Translations under genes and position numbers: made by a program
Notes under the pieces: generated by a model
Database searches by the model: none
Told to the model about the DNA's origin: nothing
What the model saw: the letters and a program-made list of their open reading frames with translations, nothing else
Part shown: positions 1 through 8,318 of the stretch, piece after piece
Numbering within the stretch: the first letter of the stretch is position 1
How the letters are laid out: each line of letters begins with the position of its first letter
Source: Luteipulveratus flavus
GTDB lineage: Bacteria > Actinomycetota > Actinomycetes > Actinomycetales > Dermatophilaceae
Length of the DNA stretch: 61,629 nt
Assembly (NCBI RefSeq): GCF_029439465.1
Contig: NZ_JAROAV010000050.1
Span: forward strand, 1-61,629
Reading direction: 5' to 3'

Positions 1-74
1 CTTGAACACGGCCCCATCACGGCTTGACGACCCATAGGAGCGTCCTGTCAGCCCACCGCCGTCCCACCAACTCC

Positions 75-130
75 CGGCAGAAGCTGGCCGGTTGCACACG
101 CATACCTGTGCCCGCCGCCAGCTCTTGCCG
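75..130. repeat. Extragenic palindromic element, copy 1
   Basis: The arms CGGCAGAAGCTGGC (75-88) and GCCAGCTCTTGCCG (117-130) are near-perfect inverted repeats around a 16-base core, CACACGCATACCTGTG (95-110). The reverse complement of this core recurs exactly in a second palindrome at 10846-10903. The element lies 14 bases beyond the stop codon of the permease gene that follows, so it may act as a 3' stabiliser or terminator. Bases 1-74 hold nothing I can support. Confidence 0.7.
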
Positions 131-144
131 AGAGGGGTGGTCGG

Positions 145-1125
145 CTACTTGGACATGCCGGCGGTGAGGCCGGCGACGATCTGCTTGGTGGCCAGCAGGA
201 ACAGCACGATCAGCGGCACGGTCGTGATGACCAGGCCGGCGAAGATCGCGGAGTAGTTCGCCTCGTTCTCGCCGAAGAAGGTCGTCAGCCCGACCGGCAG
301 GGTGTACTTCGCGTCGTCGCGCAGCAGCACCAGCGGGAAGAGGAAGTCGTTCCAGATCGGCACGAACCGGAAGATCGCCACCGTCGCCACCGCCGGCTTC
401 ACCATCGGCACCATGATCCGCACGAACGTCTGCCACGCCGAGGCGCCGTCCAGCTGCGCCGCCTCCTCCAGCTCGACCGGCAGCTGGCGGAAGAACGTCG
501 TCAGCACGAACACCGAGAACGGCACACCGGACGCGGCGTACATCAGCGTCAGCCCGAGCCGGGAGTCGATCAGCCCGACGCCGTCGAACAGGTAGAAGAT
601 CGGCAGGATCGCCAGGTGTACCGGCAGCATCAGCCCGGACAGGAAGAGTGACTCCACCGCGCCGACGAGCCGCGAGCGGGAGCGCGCGAGGCCGTACGCC
701 GCCATGGTCGCGACCGCGGTCGAGAGCAGCACGGCGCCGCAGGTGACCAGCAGCGAGTTGAGGAAGTACGTCGCGAACGAGCCGTCGGTCCACGCCGTCC
801 GGTACGAGTCGAGCGTGGGCGGCCAGGGCGCGCCGAGCGGGTCCCGGACCAGGTCGGCGTTCGGGCGCAGCGAGCTGGACACCATGAGCAGCAGCGGGAC
901 GAGCGCGCCGATCGCGTACACCCACAGGGCGACCGAGCCGAGGGCGCCGCCGACGGGTCGTGCCCGTCCCCTGCGGCGGGCCTGCGGAGCGCCACCCTGC
1001 GAATCTCGACGGCCCGGCTTTCCATGCGATGCCGGGAAGTCAGATCTCGCGGACGAAGGAGGGGCGGCAGTGGCGCCGTTGGTGTCGGTGCTGTCGGTGG
1101 TCCGGTTCCGGGCCGCGCTGCTCAT
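145..1125 (-). CDS. Carbohydrate ABC transporter permease, MalG type
   Basis: This is the second membrane subunit of a CUT1 sugar importer (326 aa). A disordered polar N-terminus of about 75 residues, rich in Ser, Arg and Gly, precedes the usual membrane segments (one begins LWVYAIGALVPLLLM). The EAA loop that contacts the ATPase is visible as ELEEAAQLDGASAWQTF. The long N-terminal extension is unusual for the family. The start is ATG at 1125, overlapping the upstream permease stop by four bases (ATGA) and preceded by GGAGG at a spacing of eight. It is the last gene of a three-gene operon that has no ATPase gene, so it probably relies on a shared MsiK-type ATPase encoded elsewhere; that last point is inference. 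Confidence 0.93.
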   Translation of the reverse strand: MSSAARNRTTDSTDTNGATAAPPSSARSDFPASHGKPGRRDSQGGAPQARRRGRARPVGGALGSVALWVYAIGALVPLLLMVSSSLRPNADLVRDPLGAPWPPTLDSYRTAWTDGSFATYFLNSLLVTCGAVLLSTAVATMAAYGLARSRSRLVGAVESLFLSGLMLPVHLAILPIFYLFDGVGLIDSRLGLTLMYAASGVPFSVFVLTTFFRQLPVELEEAAQLDGASAWQTFVRIMVPMVKPAVATVAIFRFVPIWNDFLFPLVLLRDDAKYTLPVGLTTFFGENEANYSAIFAGLVITTVPLIVLFLLATKQIVAGLTAGMSK

Positions 1126-2021
1126 CCGGTGATCCTCCGTTCCTGGCGGCGCAGCACCCAGGTGGCGAGCAGGGCTCCCCCGAAGATCAGGAGGAACAGC
1201 AGCGTCGCGAGCGCCGAGGACGTGCCGATGGCGTCCGTGGCGCCGGAGTCGAACGCCGTCCGGTAGAAGAGCAGGGAGACGAAGTCCGTGGCGCCGGCGG
1301 GGTTGCCGGTGGAGCCGCCGACGGCGTACGGCAGCGCGAACGCCTCCATCGCGAAGATGAACGTCAGGACGGTGACGGTGCCGATGGCCGGCACGAGCAG
1401 GGGCAGCACGATCCGGAAGAAGGTCTGGCGTGGGGAGGCCCCGTCGACGCGGGCCGCCTCGGTCAGGTCGTCCGGGACGCCGCCCAGCGCCGCGCCGTAC
1501 AGCAGCACGGGGAACCCGATCCACTGCCAGACGCTGACCAGCACCACGACCCAGAGCGCGGTGCTCGGCCGGCCCAGCCACGGGACGGCCCACGACTCCA
1601 GCCCGACCTTGGTGAGCAGGGTGTTGACCGGCCCGAACGTCGGGGACAGCAGCAGCGTCCACAGGTACCCGATGACGATCGGGCTGAGCAGGTACGGCAT
1701 CGCGTACAACGTCTGCAGGACCCGGCGGGTGCGGTCGCGGCGGTAGAGCAGGTAGGCGATCCCGAGGCCGATCGTGTTCTGGGCCAGCATCGTGCCGAGG
1801 AAGAACAGCAGGTTGTGCCCGAGCGCCCGGGGCAGGTCCGTGGTGAACGGCGCCCGCGAGAAGAGGGCGTCGAAGTTGGCGAGGCCGGCGAAGTCCGAGC
1901 GGGTCGTCCCCCGCCAGTCGAAGAAGGCGTACGAGAACGCGGTCACCATCGGGTAGAGGACGAACACCCCGAACAGCAGCAGCGCGGGAGCGACGAACAG
2001 CAGCGAGGTCCGGCGGCGCAC
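1122..2021 (-). CDS. Carbohydrate ABC transporter permease, MalF type
   Basis: First membrane subunit of the CUT1 importer (299 aa). The N-terminus RRRTSLLFVAPALLLFGVF is the first membrane span, and the EAA loop reads DLTEAARVDGASPRQTFF. It lies 39 bases after the binding-protein gene and overlaps the next permease by four bases, so the three genes are almost certainly cotranscribed. The only possible start in this frame before an in-frame stop is GTG at 2021. No convincing Shine-Dalgarno sequence precedes it, which suggests translational coupling to the upstream gene. Confidence 0.93.
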   Translation of the reverse strand: MRRRTSLLFVAPALLLFGVFVLYPMVTAFSYAFFDWRGTTRSDFAGLANFDALFSRAPFTTDLPRALGHNLLFFLGTMLAQNTIGLGIAYLLYRRDRTRRVLQTLYAMPYLLSPIVIGYLWTLLLSPTFGPVNTLLTKVGLESWAVPWLGRPSTALWVVVLVSVWQWIGFPVLLYGAALGGVPDDLTEAARVDGASPRQTFFRIVLPLLVPAIGTVTVLTFIFAMEAFALPYAVGGSTGNPAGATDFVSLLFYRTAFDSGATDAIGTSSALATLLFLLIFGGALLATWVLRRQERRITG

Positions 2022-2060
2022 GTCAGCGACCGTACGCCGGGGCGGGCGACGAAGGACCCG

Positions 2061-3395
2061 TCACGACCCGCTCGGCTTGAACCACGTCTTGATGCCGGTG
2101 TCGAGGTCCTTGCTGACGCCGGCCGCGTCCTTCTGGCCGAGGAGCAGCTGCTGGACGCCCTTGCCCATCAGGTCGGTGCCGCTCGGGGCGCCGTACCGGA
2201 AGTCGGTGAGCAGCAGGTACGGCGAGCCGTTCTTGGTGTACGCGTCGTTCATCTGCTTCAGAAGCGGGTCGGAGTAGGTGACGCCGGGCACGGCGGAGAT
2301 CTGCTTGATCTCGTCGGCGACCATCTGGCCGAACTCCGGCGTGCTCATCCACTGCACCAGCTCCATCGCCTGCGCCTGGTGCTTCGACTTCTTCGACACC
2401 GCGAAGTTGCCGTCGGCCCAGCCCGGGGTGGTGGCGCTCGAGCCGGCCGGCGAGCCGGGCGGCGGCGGGACCTGGAAGACGCCGATCTGCAGCGTCGGGT
2501 CCGGCTTCTGCAGCACCGACAGGTCGAACGAGCCGCCCGGGATCATCGCCGCCTGACCGGAGCTGAACAGCGTCTGCGCGTCGGTCTGGGCCACGCCGGT
2601 GACGTTCTTGGGCATGTACTGCTTCAGGTCCCCGACGACCTTGACCGAGTCGACCCAGGCGGGGTCGGTGAACGACGTCTTTCCGGTGCGGGCCGCGTCC
2701 GCGAACGCCTTGCCGCCGAACCGCGGCGCGGCGAGCACCTCGTGCACGATCGGCAGCGTCCAGTCGTCCTTGGCCCCGACGGCGATCGGCGTGACGTCGG
2801 TCTTCCTGAGCGTGATGTTGGCCTTCATGAAGTCAGCCCAGGTGGCCGGCGGCTGCAGGCCGTTCTTCTCGAACAGCCTCTTGTTGTAGAACATCTGGAC
2901 GGTCTGCCGGGCGAACGGCACCGCGTACAGCCTGCCGTCGCTCTTGCCCTTGGCGCTGGCGACGGAGTTCGCGTCCCAGCTGCTGACATCGACCTTGCCG
3001 TCCAGCGGCACCAGCGAGCCGGACGCCACGGTCGTCTGGAGCTGACCGTAGGAGCGGACCTGCGGGACGTCGGGCCCGCCCGAGCCCGCCAGCCCGGTGG
3101 CGAGGATCTTGTTGTACTCGGTGGCCTTGAAGGCCTTGAAGTCGACCTTCACGCCCGGGTGCTTCTTCTCGTACGCGGCGAAGATCTTCTCGTACGCGGC
3201 CTTGTCCTCCACCCGCCACGACCACACGGTGAGCGTGGCGTTGCCGGCCGCTCCCGCACTGGCGCCGGTACCACCGGTGCCGCCGTTGCCCGCGTCGTCG
3301 CCGGAGTCGCTCGGCGCGCACGCGCTCAGTACGAGTGCTCCCGCCGCCGCGACCGCCAGCATCCTGCCGCGGCGTACGGACCCGATCTTGCCCAC
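2061..3395 (-). CDS. Extracellular sugar-binding lipoprotein of ABC importer
   Basis: Solute-binding protein (444 aa) that captures the sugar outside the membrane and delivers it to the two permeases. A signal peptide with arginines and a hydrophobic core ends in the lipobox VLSAC, so the protein should be lipid-anchored through that cysteine. A Gly/Ala linker follows, then the type 1 binding fold (starting LTVWSW). I chose GTG at 3395 because GAGGA sits five bases upstream. GTG at 3410 would coincide with the predicted transcription start and could give a leaderless form five residues longer. The substrate cannot be told from sequence. Confidence 0.92.
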   Translation of the reverse strand: MGKIGSVRRGRMLAVAAAGALVLSACAPSDSGDDAGNGGTGGTGASAGAAGNATLTVWSWRVEDKAAYEKIFAAYEKKHPGVKVDFKAFKATEYNKILATGLAGSGGPDVPQVRSYGQLQTTVASGSLVPLDGKVDVSSWDANSVASAKGKSDGRLYAVPFARQTVQMFYNKRLFEKNGLQPPATWADFMKANITLRKTDVTPIAVGAKDDWTLPIVHEVLAAPRFGGKAFADAARTGKTSFTDPAWVDSVKVVGDLKQYMPKNVTGVAQTDAQTLFSSGQAAMIPGGSFDLSVLQKPDPTLQIGVFQVPPPPGSPAGSSATTPGWADGNFAVSKKSKHQAQAMELVQWMSTPEFGQMVADEIKQISAVPGVTYSDPLLKQMNDAYTKNGSPYLLLTDFRYGAPSGTDLMGKGVQQLLLGQKDAAGVSKDLDTGIKTWFKPSGS

Positions 3396-3416
3396 TGTGT
3401 CCTCGGTCACACGCAG

Positions 3417-3446
3417 AAGGTAGTTTCTTACCGTCGAACCCGTCAA
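3417..3446 (-). promoter_or_regulatory. Putative promoter of the sugar ABC operon
   Basis: Read on the minus strand, TTGACG (3446-3441) and TACCTT (3422-3417) are separated by 18 bases. This fits a housekeeping sigma promoter with a start near 3410. No clear operator repeat was seen beside it. Confidence 0.45.
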
Positions 3447-3500
3447 TGCGACAAGGACTGACAAAGGCGGCCCGTCAGCGGCCCGTGCCAGGATCCGCTC

Positions 3501-4253
3501 ATGCTGACCATCGCCCACCTGAGCGACACCCACTTCGGTGCGTACGAGGGCGTCGGCGACCGGACCGTCCGCGCCGTCGAGCACCTCGCCGCGATGCGGC
3601 CGGGTCCCGACGTGGTGCTCGTGACCGGGGACATCGCCGACCACGGCCACGACGACGAGTACGTCGACGCCGCAGCGGCCCTCGCCCGCTGGCCGGGGCC
3701 TGCTCCGCTGCTGACCTGTCCCGGCAACCACGACGTGCGCCCGGCGTTCGCCCGCCACCTGCGGGAGGCTGCGGCCGAGGGTCCGCTCGACCTGGTCCAC
3801 GACGTCGCGGGCGTGCGGTTCGTGCTGCTGGACTCCCTCGTCCCGGCGCCGCCCGGCGAGCGGATCGACCACGGCGTCCTGGCCCCGGAGTCGCTGCGGC
3901 TGCTCGACGGGGCACTCGCCGACGGGCGGCCCACCTATTTGGGCCTGCACCACCCGCCGGTCGACCTCCACGTCGCGCTGATGGACCCGATCCGCCTGCA
4001 GAACGCGGATGAGCTCGCCGCAGTGATCGGGCGGCACGAGAACCTCGTCGCCACGCTGGTCGGGCACGCGCACACGGCGTGCGCGACGACGTTCGCCGGA
4101 GCGCCGCTGCTCATCGGAGGGGGGATCGCGTCCACGGTGACCCTGGACGCCGAGGCGCTGCCGGCGATCACGCCCGGGCTGGCGCCGACGTTCGCGGTGC
4201 ACCTGGTCGGCGACGACGGCCGGGTCGTGACGCACTGGCGCACCCTGCCCTGA
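3501..4253 (+). CDS. Calcineurin-like metallophosphoesterase (CpdA/Icc-like)
   Basis: A 250-aa class III phosphodiesterase. All metal-binding blocks are present in order: SDTHFG (D-x-H), TGDIADHG, PGNHDV, LHHPPV and VGHAHT. The family includes 3',5'-cyclic AMP phosphodiesterase CpdA, and the length matches, but the substrate is not decidable here. It diverges from the sugar importer, with about 105 bases between the two starts. A weak AGGA lies eight bases before the ATG. A Crp-like site does occur elsewhere in the window (24995), but linking the two is speculation. Confidence 0.88.
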   Translation: MLTIAHLSDTHFGAYEGVGDRTVRAVEHLAAMRPGPDVVLVTGDIADHGHDDEYVDAAAALARWPGPAPLLTCPGNHDVRPAFARHLREAAAEGPLDLVHDVAGVRFVLLDSLVPAPPGERIDHGVLAPESLRLLDGALADGRPTYLGLHHPPVDLHVALMDPIRLQNADELAAVIGRHENLVATLVGHAHTACATTFAGAPLLIGGGIASTVTLDAEALPAITPGLAPTFAVHLVGDDGRVVTHWRTLP

Positions 4254-4362
4254 GGGCGCCCGACGGCGTCGCTCCCCGGTCGGCCGGTGCTGGCGTCGAC
4301 GGTGCCGAAGCAACCGCGCCGTTCTGCGGGCCGGGCAGCCACCCAGCCGCCATGCTCAGGGC

Positions 4363-4866
4363 ATGACCGACGAGATCCGCCTGAGCGACCACGGCCACCT
4401 CGAGATCACCTCCAGCGACGCGGACTGTCTGGCCGTCCTCGCGACGTACGAGCCGGGCGAGGGCAAGCCGCCCGCGCACTTCCACCCGCAGCAGGAGGAG
4501 CGGTTCGAGGTGCTCACCGGCATGCTCCGGGTCGAGACGGACGGCACGACCACCGACCACGCGGCGGGCGAGTCGTTCACCATCCCGGCCGGGACGGTGC
4601 ACCGGATGTGGAACGGCGGCACCGTCACCACCACCGCCCGCTGGGAGACCCGGCCGGCGCTGCGCAGCGAGGAGTGGTTCCGCGGCCTCGACCGGCTCGC
4701 CCGGGACGCGAGCGCGCTGGGCAAGGCCCGGCCGGACGCCCTCGGGTTCGCCGCCCACGCGGCGAGGCACCGGGACGAGTTCCGGCTCGTCGTGCCGGGG
4801 CCGCGGCCGCTGGGCGACGTCGTCGTCCGGGCGCTGGGTGCGGTCGCCAGGCTGATCCGCCGCTGA
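4363..4866 (+). CDS. Cupin-domain protein
   Basis: A small beta-barrel cupin (167 aa). Motif 1 is visible as AHFHPQQEERFEVLTG (two His and Glu metal ligands) and motif 2 as AGTVHRMWN, so a metal-binding pocket looks intact. The C-terminal third (about residues 105-167) is a less typical alpha-helical tail ending in a hydrophobic, arginine-rich stretch that may touch the membrane. It is a single gene with ATG at 4363. No substrate can be assigned; sugar- or quercetinase-like cupins are possible. Confidence 0.8.
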   Translation: MTDEIRLSDHGHLEITSSDADCLAVLATYEPGEGKPPAHFHPQQEERFEVLTGMLRVETDGTTTDHAAGESFTIPAGTVHRMWNGGTVTTTARWETRPALRSEEWFRGLDRLARDASALGKARPDALGFAAHAARHRDEFRLVVPGPRPLGDVVVRALGAVARLIRR

Positions 4867-4896
4867 GGCTGGGGCGCCCGTCGCCGCCGCCGTAGT

Positions 4897-4920
4897 CTCG
4901 AGGGGAACCGTCCCCTCGAG
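4897..4920 (+). promoter_or_regulatory. Perfect hairpin abutting a ribosome-binding site
   Basis: CTCGAGGGGA (4897-4906) and TCCCCTCGAG (4911-4920) form a perfect 10-bp stem with the loop ACCG. The last two bases of the right arm are the first two of the AGGAGG Shine-Dalgarno (4919-4924) of the next gene. It could end transcription from the cupin gene, act as an operator, or control translation of the metallopeptidase. Confidence 0.65.
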
Positions 4921-4929
4921 GAGGTGCCC

Positions 4930-5478
4930 GTGAGCACGACCGTCGAGGTCAGCCGGGCCGACGCGGAGGCGTACGTCGGTGAGCTGGCGGCCGCCGCAGG
5001 CCTGCCGGCGGTCGCGGTCACCTGGGTCGACGGCGACGACGGTGCTGCGTACACCCGGGACGGGCGGCACGAGATCGTCCTGGGCCGCGGCACCCTGCGC
5101 CATCCGGGCCGGCTGCGGTTCACCGTCGCCCACGAGATCGGTCACCTCGCGCTGGGTCACACCGCCACCGCGCTCGCCCGACGCGGCGCGGTGGCGTACG
5201 CGGCCGAGGCGCTCGCACTGACCGCCGGGCTCCTGCTCGTCGCGGTCGCGCTGCCCGTGCTCGCCCTCGCCGTCCCCCTCGCCCTCCTCGGCCACCTGCA
5301 CGCGATGCTGCGAACCCGGCTGTGGCCGCGCGAGCTCGCCGCGGACCGCTACGCCGCCGACGCCGGAGCGCCGATCACCCTGGCCGGGCAGCCGTACGAC
5401 GGGTCGCGGTTCGTGCACGCGCTGTTCCCCTCGCACCCGGGCTGGGACGCCCGACGCCGCGCGACCGCCCACGCCTAG
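4930..5478 (+). CDS. Small membrane zinc metallopeptidase (HEIGH motif)
   Basis: The protein (182 aa) has the zinc motif AHEIGHLALGH near residue 65. A hydrophobic hairpin of about 40 residues (ALALTAGLLLVAVALPVLA and onward) comes next, then ELAADRYAAD, which could supply the third ligand, as in M48 peptidases where E-x-x-A-D follows. It is shorter than HtpX or Ste24 and may be a minimal M48/ImmA-like membrane protease. GTG at 4930 is preferred over GTG at 4924 because AGGAGG ends at 4924, five bases upstream. The hairpin directly before the ribosome site hints at regulated translation. Confidence 0.72.
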   Translation: MSTTVEVSRADAEAYVGELAAAAGLPAVAVTWVDGDDGAAYTRDGRHEIVLGRGTLRHPGRLRFTVAHEIGHLALGHTATALARRGAVAYAAEALALTAGLLLVAVALPVLALAVPLALLGHLHAMLRTRLWPRELAADRYAADAGAPITLAGQPYDGSRFVHALFPSHPGWDARRRATAHA

Positions 5479-5487
5479 CCTGTGCCC

Positions 5488-6336
5488 ATGACGAGCGACG
5501 AAGTGCTCCGGCTGGCCGCGTTCTCCGCCGAGCCCGGCGGCGGCAACCCCGCGGGCGTGGTGCTGGATGCGCGCGACTGGACCGACGAGCGGATGCAGCA
5601 GGTGGCGGCCGACCTCGGCTTCGCCGAGACGGCCTTCGTGACGGGGCAGCCCACCAGCGACCGGCACGTCGAGATCCGTTACTTCTCACCGCATTCCGAG
5701 GTGCCGTTCTGCGGGCACGCGACGATCGCGACCGCCGTCGCGATGGCCGAGCAGGTCGGCACCGGCCCGCTGCTCTTCCACACCCCCGCCGGTCCGGTGG
5801 AGATCGTGACCAGCGACGACGGGAACGGCATCACCGCCTCGTTCACCAGCGTCGAGCCGCACGTCCGCGAGCTCGAGCCGGCCGCGCTCGACCGGCTGCT
5901 CAGCGTCCTGCACCTCACGGCGGACGACGTGCGTACCGACCTGCCGCCGCGGGTGGCGTACGCGGGCGCCCGCCACCCGGTCCTCGTCCTCGGCTCGCGG
6001 GAGACGTTCGACGGGCTGACGTTCATCTCGCGGGAGGCCCGCGACCTGCTCGACGAGCAGGACTGGGTGACCATGACCGTGCTGTGGCAGCAGGACCCGC
6101 TGACGTACGAGGCGCGCAACGTCTTCCCCGTCGGCGAGATCACCGAGGACTACGCGACCGGCGCCGCAGCCGCCGCGACCGGTGCGTACCTGCGCAGCCT
6201 GGGCGCGGTGCGTCCGCCGGTGACGCTGACGATCCGGCAGGGCCACCACGTCGGACGCCCGAGCGTGCTGCGCGTGGACGTGCCGCCGACCGACGGGATC
6301 ACCGTGACCGGTACGGCCGTGCCGATCGCCGACTGA
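5488..6336 (+). CDS. PhzF-family isomerase/epimerase-like protein
   Basis: Member of the phenazine-biosynthesis PhzF (DapF-like fold) family, 282 aa, which is the normal size. Typical blocks are GGGNPAGVVL and GFAETAFV near the N-terminus (the Glu is the usual catalytic residue), HSEVPFCGHATIATA, and YATGAAAAATGAYLRS in the second half. No phenazine genes are nearby, so this is probably one of the many family members of unknown substrate. ATG at 5488 is chosen; GTG at 5482 would add two residues. It begins ten bases after the metallopeptidase and may be cotranscribed. Confidence 0.88.
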   Translation: MTSDEVLRLAAFSAEPGGGNPAGVVLDARDWTDERMQQVAADLGFAETAFVTGQPTSDRHVEIRYFSPHSEVPFCGHATIATAVAMAEQVGTGPLLFHTPAGPVEIVTSDDGNGITASFTSVEPHVRELEPAALDRLLSVLHLTADDVRTDLPPRVAYAGARHPVLVLGSRETFDGLTFISREARDLLDEQDWVTMTVLWQQDPLTYEARNVFPVGEITEDYATGAAAAATGAYLRSLGAVRPPVTLTIRQGHHVGRPSVLRVDVPPTDGITVTGTAVPIAD

Positions 6337-6345
6337 GCGGGCGGT

Positions 6346-7308
6346 CTAGGCCTCCAGCTCGCGCAGGCGAGGGCCGAGATCGTCGGCGAAGAAGGCGAAG
6401 AAGGCGTCCATGTCGGGGCCGGCGTTGATGAGCGCCAGGTGGTCGCAGCCGGCGTCGATGAACTGCTGCGTGACCTCGACGTGCCGCTCGATGTCGGGCC
6501 CGCAGCCCATCGCCTCGCGGACGGCGTCGACCGTCACCCAGGAGGCGGCGGCCTCGAAGTTGATCGGGTTCGGCAGCTCCGACATCACCTTCCAGCCGAG
6601 CTGCCCGAACCGGAACAGCCGGTGGGCGGACTCGGCCGCCTCGTCCTCGCTGCCGGCGTAGCTGAGGGGGACCTCGGCGTAGGTGGGTCCGTCGCCGCCG
6701 GCGTCCCGGTAGGCGTCGACCAGCTCCGGCTTCGGCTCGGTGACGAACAGCCCGTCGCCGAGCTGGGCGGCCAGCGAGGAGGCCTTGGCACCACCGGACG
6801 CGATGACCATCCGCGGTGACTCCTCCGGCAGGTCGAAGACCCGGGCGTCGTCAATGGTCAGGTACTTGCCCTCGTACGACTGGTAGCCGCCCTCCCACAG
6901 CTGACGGATGATCTGGATCGCCTCGCGCAGCATCTCGTGCCGGACGGTGACCGAGGGCCAGCCGACTCCGGTGACGTGCTCGTTCAGCCGCTCGCCGGCG
7001 CCGAGGCCGAGTGTGAACCGGCCGCCGCTGAGCACACCGACGGTGGCCGCGGCCTGGGCGACGATCGCCGGGTGCTGCCGGATGATCGGGCAGGTCACGC
7101 CGGTGGCGAGCTCGATCCGCTCGGTCGCCTGCGCCATCGCGCCGAGCATCGACCAGACGTGCCCGGAGTGCTGCTGGCTGTAGAGCCACGGGTGGTAGTG
7201 GTCGCTGACCTCGACGAAGTCGAAGCCGGCGCGCTCGGCCTCCTGGGCCTGCCGGACGATCTCGGTCGGGCCGTAACCCTCGGCGATGAGCTTGAACCCC
7301 AGCTTCAT
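6346..7308 (-). CDS. F420-dependent LLM-class oxidoreductase (glucose-6-phosphate dehydrogenase-like)
   Basis: Luciferase-like (beta/alpha)8-barrel protein of 320 aa. The start KLGFKLIAEGYGPTEIVRQA and the block ERIELATGVTCPIIRQHPA resemble the actinobacterial F420-dependent glucose-6-phosphate dehydrogenase group. This implies the host makes the deazaflavin F420, and another likely F420 enzyme lies at 48534. The ATG at 7308 has GGAGGGAG upstream. The gene runs convergent to phzF, with nine bases between the stops. The actual substrate could be another alcohol or sugar phosphate. Confidence 0.88.
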   Translation of the reverse strand: MKLGFKLIAEGYGPTEIVRQAQEAERAGFDFVEVSDHYHPWLYSQQHSGHVWSMLGAMAQATERIELATGVTCPIIRQHPAIVAQAAATVGVLSGGRFTLGLGAGERLNEHVTGVGWPSVTVRHEMLREAIQIIRQLWEGGYQSYEGKYLTIDDARVFDLPEESPRMVIASGGAKASSLAAQLGDGLFVTEPKPELVDAYRDAGGDGPTYAEVPLSYAGSEDEAAESAHRLFRFGQLGWKVMSELPNPINFEAAASWVTVDAVREAMGCGPDIERHVEVTQQFIDAGCDHLALINAGPDMDAFFAFFADDLGPRLRELEA

Positions 7309-7446
7309 GGCGTCTCCCTCCGGGCGTCGGAGTGAACGGACTACCCGGCCGGCCAGGCACCGAATCCTGGGGCCGGCGGATCGCCGGTGATCGCGCGGTG
7401 CGGACGCCGGGAGGATCGGCGAGTGCGAACAGCTGCCCGGCTGACG

Positions 7447-7749
7447 TCAGCAGGTGACGCGCAGGTGCTCCAGCTCGGGCGCCGTCATCGTCGGCGCGAA
7501 CTCGGTCACGGTGTACGCGGCCACCCCCTCCGCGAGGAACGGGTCCGTCTCGACCAGCGCTTCCACCTCTGCGCGGTCCGTACCGCGAGCGATGATCACA
7601 CCGCCCGTGCGCGGCTCCTTCCGGCCGGAGGCGAGCAGCCGCCCCTGCGCGTACTGCTCGCGCAGCCACTTCCGGTGCGCCTCCAGATGAGGCGCGACTG
7701 CGTCCGGGCCGGCGGGGTAGGTGAGGTCGAGAACGAAGAGGTTGGGCAC
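7447..7749 (-). CDS. YciI-family protein
   Basis: A 100-aa ferredoxin-like fold protein. Diagnostic parts are the start NLFVLDLTYPAGPDAV, the HRKWLREQYAQGRLLASG block with the conserved His, and EALVETDPFLAEGVA with the conserved Asp-Pro. Family members are small dehalogenase- or decarboxylase-like enzymes, often of unknown role. The start is GTG at 7749 without a clear ribosome site. It is transcribed away from the next gene. Confidence 0.85.
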   Translation of the reverse strand: MPNLFVLDLTYPAGPDAVAPHLEAHRKWLREQYAQGRLLASGRKEPRTGGVIIARGTDRAEVEALVETDPFLAEGVAAYTVTEFAPTMTAPELEHLRVTC

Positions 7750-7781
7750 GGAGTCAGTTGTACCGGGTACGGCATGACAGC

Positions 7782-8300
7782 ATGCAGGGCGTGTACCAGC
7801 GCCGCGACCTCGACACGTCGTCGTGGGACTCCTGGGAGGCCGACCTCGTCGACCAGCTCCTCGGGCACCAGCCGCACGAGAACCTCGTCGTGATCCCGCG
7901 CGCCGGCACCTTCCCGGTGGCGCCGGCGCCCAGCAGGAGACCCCTGTCCCACCGACTCCGGCTGCGGCAGCGCCAGCTGTTCGACGCGCCGGTCATCCAG
8001 GCCATGCGGGACGGCAACAGCCTCCTCCTCGACCTCACCGGCCCGGCGTCGCTCGGCGGTGAGTACGCCTGGACCGACGACCAGGTCGAGGGCCTGTACG
8101 ACCTCGGCTGGCCGCACCCGGTCAACGAGGGCGTCGTCGTCTTCACGATGTACCTGCCGCACTCGCCGCTGCCCCCGCGCCCCTACCTTCCGCACCACTT
8201 CGCCGAGCACGCGGCGTCGCTGATCTGCTCGACGCTGCGGGACGTCATGTGGTCGCGGACGCCGGCGGACGTCGACGTCGAGGGCGGCGTCGTCGACTGA
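7782..8300 (+). CDS. Conserved hypothetical protein
   Basis: A soluble 172-aa protein that I do not recognise with certainty. It is rich in Leu, Arg and Trp and has no signal peptide or membrane span. The central part (NSLLLDLTGPASLGGEYAWTD, then LYDLGWPHP) resembles the peptide-binding chaperone domains (TY-Chap, YbjN-related) found in actinobacteria; this is only an impression. The start could be ATG at 7782, GTG at 7791 or TTG at 7758, and none has a good ribosome site. It converges with the next gene, leaving 18 bases between them. Confidence 0.6.
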   Translation: MQGVYQRRDLDTSSWDSWEADLVDQLLGHQPHENLVVIPRAGTFPVAPAPSRRPLSHRLRLRQRQLFDAPVIQAMRDGNSLLLDLTGPASLGGEYAWTDDQVEGLYDLGWPHPVNEGVVVFTMYLPHSPLPPRPYLPHHFAEHAASLICSTLRDVMWSRTPADVDVEGGVVD

Positions 8301-8318
8301 CGACCCGCTCGCACCGGT

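Noticed and set aside
960-3461. Very long open frame on the + strand (over 800 codons) antisense to the sugar importer
   Set aside because: It is an artefact of high third-position GC: its product is low-complexity Arg/Gly/Ala/Val with no domain, and the minus strand carries three clear ABC transporter genes with ribosome sites.
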